Below, one piece after another: positions 8,873 to 17,030 of a DNA stretch of 64,000 nucleotides. The notes beneath the pieces were generated by a model that saw only the letters and a list, made by a program, of their open reading frames with translations, ran no database searches and was not told where the DNA came from. Both the position numbers and the translations under genes were made by a program. The stretch is from Pontibacter fetidus (GTDB lineage Bacteria > Bacteroidota > Bacteroidia > Cytophagales > Hymenobacteraceae): contig NZ_JAAEAA010000012.1 in the NCBI RefSeq assembly GCF_010119545.1, positions 62,001-126,000 on the forward strand, in the 5' to 3' direction. Each line of letters opens with the position of its first letter. Position 1 is the stretch's first letter.

Positions 8873-9700
8873 ATGAGCCCGAAGGCTGACATTAGTATAT
8901 TAGGTTGTGGTTGGTTAGGACTACCGCTGGCCGAAGCATTGGTTAAAGCAGGCAAAACCGTGAAAGGTTCTACCACCTCCCCTGCCAAGCTCGACCTGTT
9001 GGCCCAGAAAGGCATCATTCCTTCTCTTATCGATCTGCAACCGGGCCAAGTAGATGAAGCTGTACTTGCTGATTTTTTAGAAGCTGACTGCCTGGTGCTT
9101 AACATCCCGCCAAGGCTGCGCGCTGACAATGGGGCTGGTTACCTGCAGCAACTACAGCTACTACTGAAAGCCCTGCTCGATGCCCCGGTTAAAAAGGTAC
9201 TGTTCGCATCATCTACCTCCGTTTACAACGACCTGAACCGCATGGTAACTGAAGAAGATACAGCCCTAACCAAACCAACTGACCCCGGCTATACCTTGCT
9301 GCAGGCCGAAAACCTATTCAGGGAGCGGGAAGAATGGCTGACAACTATAGTTCGGTTTGCCGGCTTGGTAGGCGAAGACCGCAGCCCGGGCCGGTTTATG
9401 GCTGGCAAAACAGGTGTAGCCAACGGCGATGCCCCGGTTAACCTCATCCACCGGGAAGACTGCATCGCTATACTTACCCGCATTATAGAACAGGAAAAAT
9501 GGGGCCAGGTGTACAATGCCTGTGCCGATGAACATCCCATGCGGAAAGATTTTTACCCGGCCGCTGCGCTGGCCCTGGGCCTGGAACCGCCCACTTTCCA
9601 GGTAATGGATAAAACCAACTTTAAGCTTATCAGCAACCAGAAACTGAAAGAAGACCTGCCTTACCTGTTTCATCACCCAAACCCCATACAGTTCTTTTAG
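8873..9700 (+). CDS. NAD(P)-binding SDR / epimerase-like protein (YeeZ type)
   Basis: A 275-residue protein with an N-terminal Rossmann motif ILGCGWLGLPLA and the segment VLFASSTSVYND, which supplies the Ser/Tyr region of extended SDRs. It resembles the uncharacterised YeeZ-type NAD-dependent epimerase/dehydratase-like proteins. It lacks a convincing complete YxxxK, so catalytic activity is uncertain. It is probably transcribed alone or with the flavoprotein 85 bases downstream, which has its own -7 box. Confidence 0.75.
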   Translation: MSPKADISILGCGWLGLPLAEALVKAGKTVKGSTTSPAKLDLLAQKGIIPSLIDLQPGQVDEAVLADFLEADCLVLNIPPRLRADNGAGYLQQLQLLLKALLDAPVKKVLFASSTSVYNDLNRMVTEEDTALTKPTDPGYTLLQAENLFREREEWLTTIVRFAGLVGEDRSPGRFMAGKTGVANGDAPVNLIHREDCIAILTRIIEQEKWGQVYNACADEHPMRKDFYPAAALALGLEPPTFQVMDKTNFKLISNQKLKEDLPYLFHHPNPIQFF

Positions 9701-9710
9701 TATCTTTGTG

Positions 9711-9718
9711 TCTGATTT
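9711..9718 (+). promoter_or_regulatory. Candidate -7 promoter box of the 9786 flavoprotein gene
   Basis: TATCTTTG, a perfect TAnnTTTG match, lies 67 bases before the start codon and just after the upstream stop, which implies a leader of about 60 bases. Confidence 0.4.
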
Positions 9719-9785
9719 CTGGTTATTGCTTGCTGATTGTTAAAATCTGTCAACCTGAACTACAATCAACTACTAACAACTAACA

Positions 9786-11018
9786 ATGAGATCTAGAATT
9801 GTAGTAATTGGCGGCGGGGCAGCTGGTTTTTTTGGTGCGATTACCTGTGCGGAAGCTAACCCTACTGCAGAAGTTATACTGTTAGAAAAGACAAGCAAAT
9901 TGCTGGCTAAAGTATTGGTATCGGGTGGCGGCCGTTGTAATGTAACCCATAACTGTTTTTTGCCCGGGCCATTGGCACAGCATTACCCTCGTGGAGCCAA
10001 ACACCTGAAAGAGGCTTTTAAAGCATTTGGTGCCCGAGAAACTGTGACGTGGTTTGAGCAGCGCGGCGTTAAGCTGAAGACTGAGGCCGATGGCCGCATG
10101 TTCCCGGTTACAGACTCGTCGCAAACGATAGCTGATTGCCTGTTACAGCAGGCCCGTAAAGCAGGTGTAACTATAAAAACCGGTGTTGGGGTAACAGCCA
10201 TCACTACCGATACAACTACAGCTCAGTTCATACTTAGGTTAAGCAACGGTTCCGAAATTAAGGCTGATAAAGTGCTGGTATGCACAGGCGGTAACCCTAA
10301 AACGACAGGCTACGACTGGCTGCGCGAACTGGGCCACCCGATACAGGAGCCGGTGCCATCGTTGTTTACATTTAATGTGCCGGGCAACCCGCTGAAGGAT
10401 TTGATGGGCATATCGGTGCCGCAGGCTAAAGTGCGCATTGCCGGCCAGAAACTGGAATACGAAGGTCCTTTACTGATTACGCACTGGGGCTATAGTGGTC
10501 CGGCGGTACTTAAATTATCGGCCTGGGGCGCCCGTATTTTTCATGACCAAAACTATAGTTTCACGGCTCTCATTAACTGGATACCAACCTATACCGAAGA
10601 AAGCCTGCGCGAACAATTGCAGCACTACAGGCAGGTGCATCCAAAAAAAGTAGTTAGCAGCAACCCGCTTTTTAACCTGCCGCAACGCCTCTGGAAAGCA
10701 CTGGCAACTATAGCTGAAATTCCGGTAGATATAATCTGGGCTGAGCTGCCCGCTAAAAACACCAATAAGCTGGTTGAGGCTTTGCTGCGGATGGCTGTAG
10801 ATGTGAAAGGCAAGACCACGTTTAAAGAAGAATTTGTAACCTGCGGCGGCATAGACCTGGCCCAAGTGAATATGAAAACCATGGAAAGCCGCTTACACCC
10901 TGGCTTATACTTTGCCGGCGAAGTGCTGGATATTGATGGCATTACCGGTGGCTTTAACTTCCAGTCTGCCTGGACGACCGGCTACCTGGCTGGTACAGCA
11001 ATGGCTAGCCATCTATAG
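9786..11018 (+). CDS. NAD(P)/FAD-dependent oxidoreductase, HI0933/YhiN (BaiN-like) family
   Basis: 410 residues beginning with the FAD motif VVIGGGAAGFFGAI, followed by the family signature LVSGGGRCNVTH and a C-terminal GEVLDIDGITGGFNFQSAWTTG. These match the HI0933 flavoprotein family, also annotated aminoacetone oxidase-like; BaiN-type members reduce steroid double bonds in gut bacteria, but most members have no known substrate. The gene ends in the codons CAT CTA TAG, so the genome-wide CTATAG word supplies its stop codon. Confidence 0.85.
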   Translation: MRSRIVVIGGGAAGFFGAITCAEANPTAEVILLEKTSKLLAKVLVSGGGRCNVTHNCFLPGPLAQHYPRGAKHLKEAFKAFGARETVTWFEQRGVKLKTEADGRMFPVTDSSQTIADCLLQQARKAGVTIKTGVGVTAITTDTTTAQFILRLSNGSEIKADKVLVCTGGNPKTTGYDWLRELGHPIQEPVPSLFTFNVPGNPLKDLMGISVPQAKVRIAGQKLEYEGPLLITHWGYSGPAVLKLSAWGARIFHDQNYSFTALINWIPTYTEESLREQLQHYRQVHPKKVVSSNPLFNLPQRLWKALATIAEIPVDIIWAELPAKNTNKLVEALLRMAVDVKGKTTFKEEFVTCGGIDLAQVNMKTMESRLHPGLYFAGEVLDIDGITGGFNFQSAWTTGYLAGTAMASHL

Positions 11019-11086
11019 TTGTACTAAAGTAACCTTCCTTTCCCGATATGAGTAATATCGCATATAGTCACTAAATATTTAAAACT

Positions 11087-11542
11087 ATGGAAATCAATAA
11101 GGAAGTATACGCAACGGTACACCACCTGATAGAAAGGTGTAAAGATGGCGCTAAAGGTTACAAAACTGCCGCCGAAGATGTGGAAGACAAAGACCTGAAG
11201 GAACTGTTTCTGAAATATGCCGTGCAACGCGACAGCATGATCACAGAGCTACAGGCCGAGTTACACAAGATGGGCAAAACCGATGACGAGTCGAGCTCAC
11301 TGGAAGGAACCGTGCACCGCATCTGGATCGACATTAAATCGGCCATCAGCTCGAAAGACAGAAAGCGTATACTGGAAGAATGTGAGCGGGGCGAAGATTA
11401 TGCCGTTAAAGCGTTTGAAGAAGCCCGCCAGGCCAACCTGCCAGGTAACCTGAAGCAGATTGTGGAGCAACAGTATGCAGACGTAAAACACGCTCACGAC
11501 CATATCCGGGCGCTACGCGATAAAGCAAGAGGCGAAGTATAG
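11087..11542 (+). CDS. PA2169-family four-helix-bundle protein (DUF2383)
   Basis: A 151-residue, highly charged, all-helical protein of ferritin-like type. The helices carry regularly placed acidic and histidine residues (HHLIERCKDG, LKYAVQRD, VKHAHDHIRALRD) as in the PA2169 group. Members are linked to stress conditions and often lie near general-stress genes, but no biochemical role is settled. A strong terminator follows, so it is the last gene of its transcript. Confidence 0.85.
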   Translation: MEINKEVYATVHHLIERCKDGAKGYKTAAEDVEDKDLKELFLKYAVQRDSMITELQAELHKMGKTDDESSSLEGTVHRIWIDIKSAISSKDRKRILEECERGEDYAVKAFEEARQANLPGNLKQIVEQQYADVKHAHDHIRALRDKARGEV

Positions 11543-11563
11543 ATCTTTATACTTTAAAATATC

Positions 11564-11588
11564 AAAAGGAGCTCAGGCTCCTTTTTTT
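11564..11588 (+). terminator. Rho-independent terminator after the four-helix protein
   Basis: A perfect 9-base stem (AAAAGGAGC / GCTCCTTTT) with a TCAG loop, followed by more T residues. Confidence 0.85.
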
Positions 11589-11652
11589 GTGGGTAACGCT
11601 TAATGATATTATTGGTAAAAATTTATGTAATCAAAAGATTTACTTTGGGCCA

Positions 11653-12204
11653 TTAAACTGTAATGCTGTTCGCTATCCGAAGTAACTCATTAGTTGTTTT
11701 CCAGTTGCGGGTTGTAGCCGATACTTTTAGCTTCTTTTCAAAAAAACTATTGGTCAGTTTCGAATTACTATAGCTATCGGGGCAATATAAATACATGGCC
11801 TCCCCAATAAGTTCGAGTTTGTCATTTTTATAATCACCAACTTTTATTTCTTCAAAAGCTGAGTCTTCAGGCTTACCGGACAAAAACGTTACATGAAAGT
11901 ATTCAGCCTGGTTAGAACTGTCTTTCAGAAAAGGATTTGCATTTACAATTTTGGTTAGCTCATCAAGGGTGAAAGTGATAACCGGTACGTCAAATCCAAA
12001 CGATTGTTCAATTGCAGTTTTCAGGGTATGACTTAGTTCGTTTGTACTTCCTTCTTTATGCTGATAAACGATATTACCGCTTTGGATGTAGGTTTGTACA
12101 TTCTGGAAGCCAAGACTGGAACAAAGCTCTTTTAAAGCATTCATCTTGATCATGCGATGGCCGCTCACATTGATGCCTCGCAAGATTGAAATGTATCTCG
12201 GCAT
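11653..12204 (-). CDS. DUF1697 domain protein
   Basis: 183 residues starting MPRYISILRGINVSG, with the following LGFQNVQTYIQSGNIVY, both hallmarks of DUF1697. This widespread small cytosolic family has no established function. The length is normal for the family and the reading frame is complete. It is less GC-rich than the flanking housekeeping genes, and together with the next two minus-strand genes it forms an accessory-looking cluster. Confidence 0.85.
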   Translation of the reverse strand: MPRYISILRGINVSGHRMIKMNALKELCSSLGFQNVQTYIQSGNIVYQHKEGSTNELSHTLKTAIEQSFGFDVPVITFTLDELTKIVNANPFLKDSSNQAEYFHVTFLSGKPEDSAFEEIKVGDYKNDKLELIGEAMYLYCPDSYSNSKLTNSFFEKKLKVSATTRNWKTTNELLRIANSITV

Positions 12205-12269
12205 GCTGAGTTTATAGTTGGATTGTTAATGTTTAGTGTAAAGCTTGAGCCTATTAGCGAAGTGTGATT

Positions 12270-12854
12270 TCAGTAAACACTATACTTTATATCGAAGCGA
12301 CCTGCTGTAACTTTTACCTTTCTATTATTGCTAGCCGCAGCTTCGAATTCGAATGTTCCAGAAATTATTTGCTGTACCTTATCAAACTTAGTAATAACTA
12401 ACTTACCTGAGGTAGCTTCGTAAGTTGTGTTATCATCGCTATTAAAATAGAAGACGTGGTCACATTTATAGTATTCTTCACATTTCTGACTTATTAACTG
12501 GTAAGTTCCTTCACCAGTCACCCCAACCATTTGTATACCTAAATCTCCTGCTATGGGTAAATCATAGCGAGCATCTATACCTTGTATGACTAAATACGCT
12601 TCCTTTTGGGTTTCCTTACCTGATGGATAATAGGTCGCCCTCACAGGTGAAACATGCCCGAAAATTGTCTCGCTTGCAATGTATGGCTCCTTATTAATCA
12701 CACAACCAAAGGTGTTTTTACCCACCTGTGTAGCTGGAGGAAGCTTATCTTTCGGATTGACAAGTAACTTCTTACATGAAAAGGAAAGAAATATAAGCAG
12801 GAGAAAAAGTGTAAAGTCAATGTTTTCATATAGTAGTGGTTCAAGTTTTTGCAT
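12270..12854 (-). CDS. Putative lipoprotein with a DUF6252-like domain
   Basis: 194 residues. The hydrophobic stretch TLFLLLIFLSFSC ends in a lipobox cysteine, so it is probably an outer-membrane or periplasmic lipoprotein. After this come LPPATQVGKNTFGCVINKEPY and beta-rich sequence, the pattern of small Bacteroidota lipoproteins grouped as DUF6252. No catalytic motif is seen. The start could lie a few residues further in, since the residues before the hydrophobic core are atypical of a signal peptide. Confidence 0.6.
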   Translation of the reverse strand: MQKLEPLLYENIDFTLFLLLIFLSFSCKKLLVNPKDKLPPATQVGKNTFGCVINKEPYIASETIFGHVSPVRATYYPSGKETQKEAYLVIQGIDARYDLPIAGDLGIQMVGVTGEGTYQLISQKCEEYYKCDHVFYFNSDDNTTYEATSGKLVITKFDKVQQIISGTFEFEAAASNNRKVKVTAGRFDIKYSVY

Positions 12855-12936
12855 CTATTGCTTATACCCAACGTGCTGGTATAGCAGATTGCAAGGCATC
12901 GCCGCAGCAGTACTGCTATACTTTGTTGTATGGTTG

Positions 12937-13374
12937 TTATTCTTCTGTTTCTGCTGAATCGTATCTATAAATATCTACATCAGTAACAGTCTGCGTCTGA
13001 TAAAGAAATTCTATAGTTTTCAAGTTATGTCCTAAAGCTGGCGTTGACACTTCTGGATTGACATCAATGTACATCACAATTTCAAGTACAGAAGATAACT
13101 GGTACTTGTCTTTGAGCTTGTTGATAATCTCAACTTTGTCTCTCAGTTTCTCTACCACTTCATCTACAAGGTTGTCTATGAATATGGCTTCTTTTCCTTT
13201 TTCAGTTGACCACTTCCAACAAGCGTATTTCTGATTAGCAATATACTGCCCCTTATCTCCCTTTTTCCATGAGTCTGTTGGTTCTATTCCAAGTTCTTTG
13301 GTGACTTCATTCGGTTCAAAGTCATCACCATGAAGAGCAAAATATACATAGGATTTTGAGAGAGTTTTATTCAT
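12937..13374 (-). CDS. DUF4279 domain protein
   Basis: 145 residues from the ATG at 13374 (a TTG at 13392 would add six). The segments YVYFALHGDDFEPNEVTKEL, GIEPTDSWKKGD and WKWSTEKGKE fit DUF4279, a family often found near contact-dependent toxins or as orphan immunity-like proteins. No toxin lies beside it here. No signal peptide; likely cytosolic. Confidence 0.8.
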   Translation of the reverse strand: MNKTLSKSYVYFALHGDDFEPNEVTKELGIEPTDSWKKGDKGQYIANQKYACWKWSTEKGKEAIFIDNLVDEVVEKLRDKVEIINKLKDKYQLSSVLEIVMYIDVNPEVSTPALGHNLKTIEFLYQTQTVTDVDIYRYDSAETEE

Positions 13375-13561
13375 AATTTTAATACCATACAACTATAGTA
13401 TAGCAGGAGTACCTACTCCCACTATCTGCATTATGAATGGAGTATAGAGTATAGTTTATACTTTAAAACTATATCACACAAGATATAATATTTAGCTAAT
13501 ATAACAATTATCCTAAAGAAGTATAGATGGGGATGTAAAAGTATAAACAGCCATAAAAACA

Positions 13562-13594
13562 AAAAGGGAAACATCCGTCTGATGTTTCCCTTTT
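13562..13594 (-). terminator. Strong stem-loop, second terminator downstream of deaD
   Basis: A perfect 14-base stem (AAAAGGGAAACATC / GATGTTTCCCTTTT) with a 5-base loop, flanked by T-rich sequence on the minus strand. Confidence 0.75.
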
Positions 13595-13725
13595 CATATC
13601 TAACTGCAGAAGCAGTCAGTTAATCTTCCAACCTTTTTATGATACTCCTTTTACGGGGCGCTTTGCAGCAAGGTTATACTTTGCAGAAAATAATCTGAAA
13701 AATATTTCAAAAACCCTATAAAACA

Positions 13726-13754
13726 AATAAGCCGACGTTTCAAGTCGGCTTATT
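13726..13754 (-). terminator. Terminator of the deaD-type helicase gene
   Basis: A perfect 11-base stem (AATAAGCCGAC / GTCGGCTTATT) about 80 bases past the helicase stop, followed on the minus strand by a T-rich run. Confidence 0.8.
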
Positions 13755-13833
13755 CTAACAGTTAATGAAGTTTTTAGGCTTCTAAAGCTGTATGATTATA
13801 TATACGCCTGCTAGAGGCGAAAGTTACGATTGA

Positions 13834-15693
13834 TTAAAATCTTTTTCTGCGGAAGCCACGGCTTTCACCTCCACGGTCTCTGTCGCGGTCGCCACCGAAA
13901 CGGCTACCTCCACGATCTCCGCCTCTGTCACGGTCGCCACCGCCAAAGCGGCTGCCACCTCTGTCGCCACCACGGTCGCGGTCTCCGCCACCACGTGGGC
14001 CACCAAATCGGCTACCACCACGGTCGCCACGATCACGGTCTCTGTCGCCACCACCAAAACGGCCTCTGCCACCACGGTCTTCGCGGTCACCGCCTTCTTT
14101 GCCAGCGCCTTTTTTGTCAGATTTCTCAACAACTACCATGCGGCCATCCACCTCTATACGACCTACTTTCTCTAGTATATTAGCCGTGTATTCGGTTGGT
14201 ACTTCCACAAAACTGAACTTGTCGTACAGGTCGATGTCGCCTACTTTAGATGCCGGGATATCAGCATTTGCTGAAAGTAAATCGATGAGGTCTTTCGGAT
14301 GAACGCGGTCTTTTTTACCGATCGTGATGAACAGTCTGTCAAAACCTTCTTTAGAGAAACCAAGGCCCTTTTCAGCTTCTTTACCAGCCTCTTTCACCTT
14401 AGCTTCTTTCAGGCTCATTTTTAATAAAGCCGCAGCTACCTCAAGCGAAGTATAATCTTCGTTAACCAGTTTCTCTATCGTTGTGATGTGCTTGGTCAGG
14501 TTGCCCTTTTCCAGTACTTCACGCACTTTATCCAGGAACATGCTGGTGCGCAGCTCGTTTACGTCTTCGTAAGTAGGTACCTGCTGTAGCTGAATATTGG
14601 CTTTTGTATAGCGCATGATATCCTTCAGCTTGTACATATCCGAACGACCAGATACAAAAGAAAAAGCTCTGCCTGATTTACCTGCACGGCCTGTACGGCC
14701 AATACGGTGCACATAAGCTTCTTCGTCCTGCGGCAGGTCGTAGTTAAATACGGCTTCCACGTTCTCCACATCCAGGCCACGGGCTGCAACATCAGTAGCT
14801 ACCAGTATCTCAAGTTGTGCATTACGGAACTTGCCCATCACATTAGAGCGCTGGTTCTGGTTAAGGTCACCATGTAGGGCATCAGCTAAATAACCGCGGC
14901 TTTGCAGGCTTGTTACCAGTTCATCCACCATACGCTTGGTATTGCAGAAGATCACCACCGACTTCATGTTAAACATATCCAGCACACGCGAAAGCACTTC
15001 CTGCTTCATGCTGTTACGCACCTCAAAGTATACCTGGTCTATGTTAGTAACGGTAAGCTCTTTATGCACCACTTTCACTAATACCGGATCTTTCTGGTAA
15101 AGCTTGGTAAGGTCCATAATCGGCTTAGACATAGTAGCTGAGAACAGGATGGTCTGACGCTCTTCCGGCATTTTGCTAAGCACAAACTCGATGTCGTCAC
15201 GGAAACCCATGTCCAGCATCTCGTCCGCTTCGTCCAGGATAATTTTCTTGATCTTGTCCAGCTTAAGCGTACCGCGCTCAATGTGGTCCATTACACGGCC
15301 TGGCGTACCTATAACGATCTGAACACCTTGCTTAAGGGCGCGCAACTGGCGGTCGTAAGACTGGCCACCATAGATTGGCACGATGCTGATGTTTGGCTTA
15401 TACTTGATAAGTTTCTGAATCTCGCCGGCAACCTGTATGGCCAGTTCGCGGGTTGGGCAAAGTATAAGTGCCTGTACGCTTTTATCGCGTTCGTCTATAC
15501 TTTCTATAGTTGGTATACCAAAGGCAGCGGTTTTACCGGTACCAGTCTGTGCCTGGCCAATAATGTCGCGACCTTCTAAAACTACCGGAATTGCTTCTGT
15601 CTGGATTGGGGAGGCCTCTTCGAAGCCCATGTCTGCGATCGCTCGCTGAACTTCCGGGGAAAGTGGAAGCTCATCAAATCTGATTTTGTTCAT
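13834..15693 (-). CDS. deaD: DEAD-box RNA helicase, DeaD/CsdA type, with Arg/Gly/Asp-rich tail
   Basis: 619 residues. The helicase core (residues 1-370) has AQTGTGKT, PTRELA, TPGR, DEAD, SAT, VAARGLD and HRIGRTGR. It is followed by a dimerisation-like helical part and a DbpA-type RNA-binding domain (about 470-545), as in cold-shock DeaD/CsdA. The last 80 residues are repeats of GGDRDRGGDRGGSRFGG type, a low-complexity tail that usually adds non-specific RNA binding. Likely roles are 50S assembly and mRNA remodelling in the cold. The best -7 box is about 150 bases upstream of the start, suggesting a long 5' leader as found for cold-shock helicases. ORFs on the opposite strand of the tail are shadows of the repeats. 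Confidence 0.93.
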   Translation of the reverse strand: MNKIRFDELPLSPEVQRAIADMGFEEASPIQTEAIPVVLEGRDIIGQAQTGTGKTAAFGIPTIESIDERDKSVQALILCPTRELAIQVAGEIQKLIKYKPNISIVPIYGGQSYDRQLRALKQGVQIVIGTPGRVMDHIERGTLKLDKIKKIILDEADEMLDMGFRDDIEFVLSKMPEERQTILFSATMSKPIMDLTKLYQKDPVLVKVVHKELTVTNIDQVYFEVRNSMKQEVLSRVLDMFNMKSVVIFCNTKRMVDELVTSLQSRGYLADALHGDLNQNQRSNVMGKFRNAQLEILVATDVAARGLDVENVEAVFNYDLPQDEEAYVHRIGRTGRAGKSGRAFSFVSGRSDMYKLKDIMRYTKANIQLQQVPTYEDVNELRTSMFLDKVREVLEKGNLTKHITTIEKLVNEDYTSLEVAAALLKMSLKEAKVKEAGKEAEKGLGFSKEGFDRLFITIGKKDRVHPKDLIDLLSANADIPASKVGDIDLYDKFSFVEVPTEYTANILEKVGRIEVDGRMVVVEKSDKKGAGKEGGDREDRGGRGRFGGGDRDRDRGDRGGSRFGGPRGGGDRDRGGDRGGSRFGGGDRDRGGDRGGSRFGGDRDRDRGGESRGFRRKRF

Positions 15694-16321
15694 CTAATTT
15701 TTTATTACTGTATATAACTCTCTGGAGCAGCCTGTTTTTAATTATCCCTATGATACGTATCCTAAAACAAAACAATAAAGGTTATCCAATTGTGGCGTTG
15801 CCAGTTATACCAGTAAATCAGACTTATTCCAAATCGGGTGCAAAGGTACGGCTAATTTCCGGGATTTGCTAATGCTTTTAAAACACCGGCTATACGGCAT
15901 TTAAATACCATCTGCTTTATATATTAAAAATTATATATTAAAAGTTGAAACATTAGCTACTATAGCAAAGTCTTACATGTAATTATTTTACTATATTTTA
16001 TTACTTTTAAAACCATATAGGTATAACCTTTTTATTTATATCCCGTTATTTAGGCTATTCACCCAAAATTCAGTGTGATTCACCATCAATAGCAACATTC
16101 AGTGAAAATATTTACACCACTGTCCGTAGTATACAAAACTTACGACACAAACCTGACTTTTATGCCAACATAATATTACCCTTAACCCGGGACCACCTAT
16201 ACCGCCAAACCTACAAGCCTTATTGAACAGAAGCTAATGCGTTTAGTGCTGCAACACTACAACTGCAGTAATCACAGCAAAATCAATTAAACAAAACCTT
16301 AAACCCCTTAGTCCTCTACTT
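15694..16321. other. Long intergenic region: leader of deaD and upstream region of the 16322 gene
   Basis: 628 bases between divergent genes. The left part should be transcribed as the deaD leader from the -7 box at 15841. The right part is AT-rich with direct ATATATTAAAA repeats near 15917-15945. I find no ORF, tRNA or terminator. The 16322 gene may also have a long leader. Confidence 0.5.
15841..15848 (-). promoter_or_regulatory. Candidate -7 box of deaD, implying a long leader
   Basis: On the minus strand the bases read TACCTTTG (TAnnTTTG). The helicase start is 148 bases downstream, so the 5' untranslated leader would be about 140 bases. Confidence 0.45.
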
Positions 16322-16861
16322 ATGTTACATTTTACAAAAATTTCAACTCAAGGCAAAGACTTTAATCTAATTGCTTCTGGTGCACTGGCTTTTAAAATCC
16401 ACAACAAAATTCTGAAGGATGATGCCTTTACACACACTTCTTCTGTGAGCCGTAACATGCTGGTAGGTAGTGTACCTGCCCGCAAAGCTAGTTCTGACCG
16501 CAAAAGCGTTTTCTTTGTAATTATTTCTGACCTGGATAAGGTAAACACCGAGTCGTTGTGCCAGATGTTAAAAGCTGAACGCGCAAAAGGCAGTTATGCC
16601 GTTTGCCAGGTTATCCCGATGTACTATAACGAACCCTCTTTTAAAGCATTGAAAATGCTGCGTCAGAACTTTGATGAGGTACTGGAGCTAAGCAAATTTA
16701 ACCTGGGAAGCAGCAAAGTATTAGTAGGCATGGAGCAGCAACATTGCATCATGTCAGATTATGTACTTTCGATGGCCCGCATCATGTTCCATGTATGTGC
16801 TAACACTGCCATACCTGCAAAAACAGCCGAGGAACGTGTAGAAGAACCTGTATTCGCTTAA
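16322..16861 (+). CDS. Hypothetical protein, 179 residues
   Basis: I do not recognise this protein. It is soluble, without a signal peptide or membrane segment, mixed alpha/beta, with a hydrophobic strand VFFVIISDLDKV near residue 65 and a conserved-looking cysteine-containing QQHCIMSDYVL near 140. The ATG, codon use and the strong terminator directly after it support a real monocistronic gene. The long upstream region suggests separate regulation. Confidence 0.7.
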   Translation: MLHFTKISTQGKDFNLIASGALAFKIHNKILKDDAFTHTSSVSRNMLVGSVPARKASSDRKSVFFVIISDLDKVNTESLCQMLKAERAKGSYAVCQVIPMYYNEPSFKALKMLRQNFDEVLELSKFNLGSSKVLVGMEQQHCIMSDYVLSMARIMFHVCANTAIPAKTAEERVEEPVFA

Positions 16862-16884
16862 AACTACCTATACTATAGATTAAG

Positions 16885-16915
16885 AAGGCTGCCTCCCCTA
16901 CAGGCAGCCTTTCTA
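16885..16915 (+). terminator. Terminator after the 16322 gene
   Basis: A perfect 10-base stem (AAGGCTGCCT / AGGCAGCCTT) with a 7-base loop and a T-rich tail. Confidence 0.85.
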
Positions 16916-17030
16916 TTTTATATCTTTTGTGTTCAGTAACATAGCCATTTACTTTAGTTACAAGCTTGCAAATGCTGGCAAAGCGACCGCCAAAAGTGTA
17001 TCTTTAACCCTGGCTATACTTCAGACTTCC

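Larger units (their letters stand above)
13393..13833. other. Intergenic region with two strong hairpins downstream of deaD
   Basis: This 440-base gap holds two terminator-like stem-loops (13562-13594 and 13726-13754, listed separately) and AT-rich sequence with CTATAG-related words. I see no ORF that could be a gene. Confidence 0.6.

Noticed and set aside
13824-14183. ORFs on both strands over the end of deaD with Val/Ala or His/Gly-rich repeats
   Set aside because: They are other-frame readings of the Arg/Gly/Asp repeat DNA of the helicase tail.
16929-17030. 34-residue extension of the AddA-like protein
   Set aside because: No family match, and the ATG at 17031 lies right before the Walker A strand.
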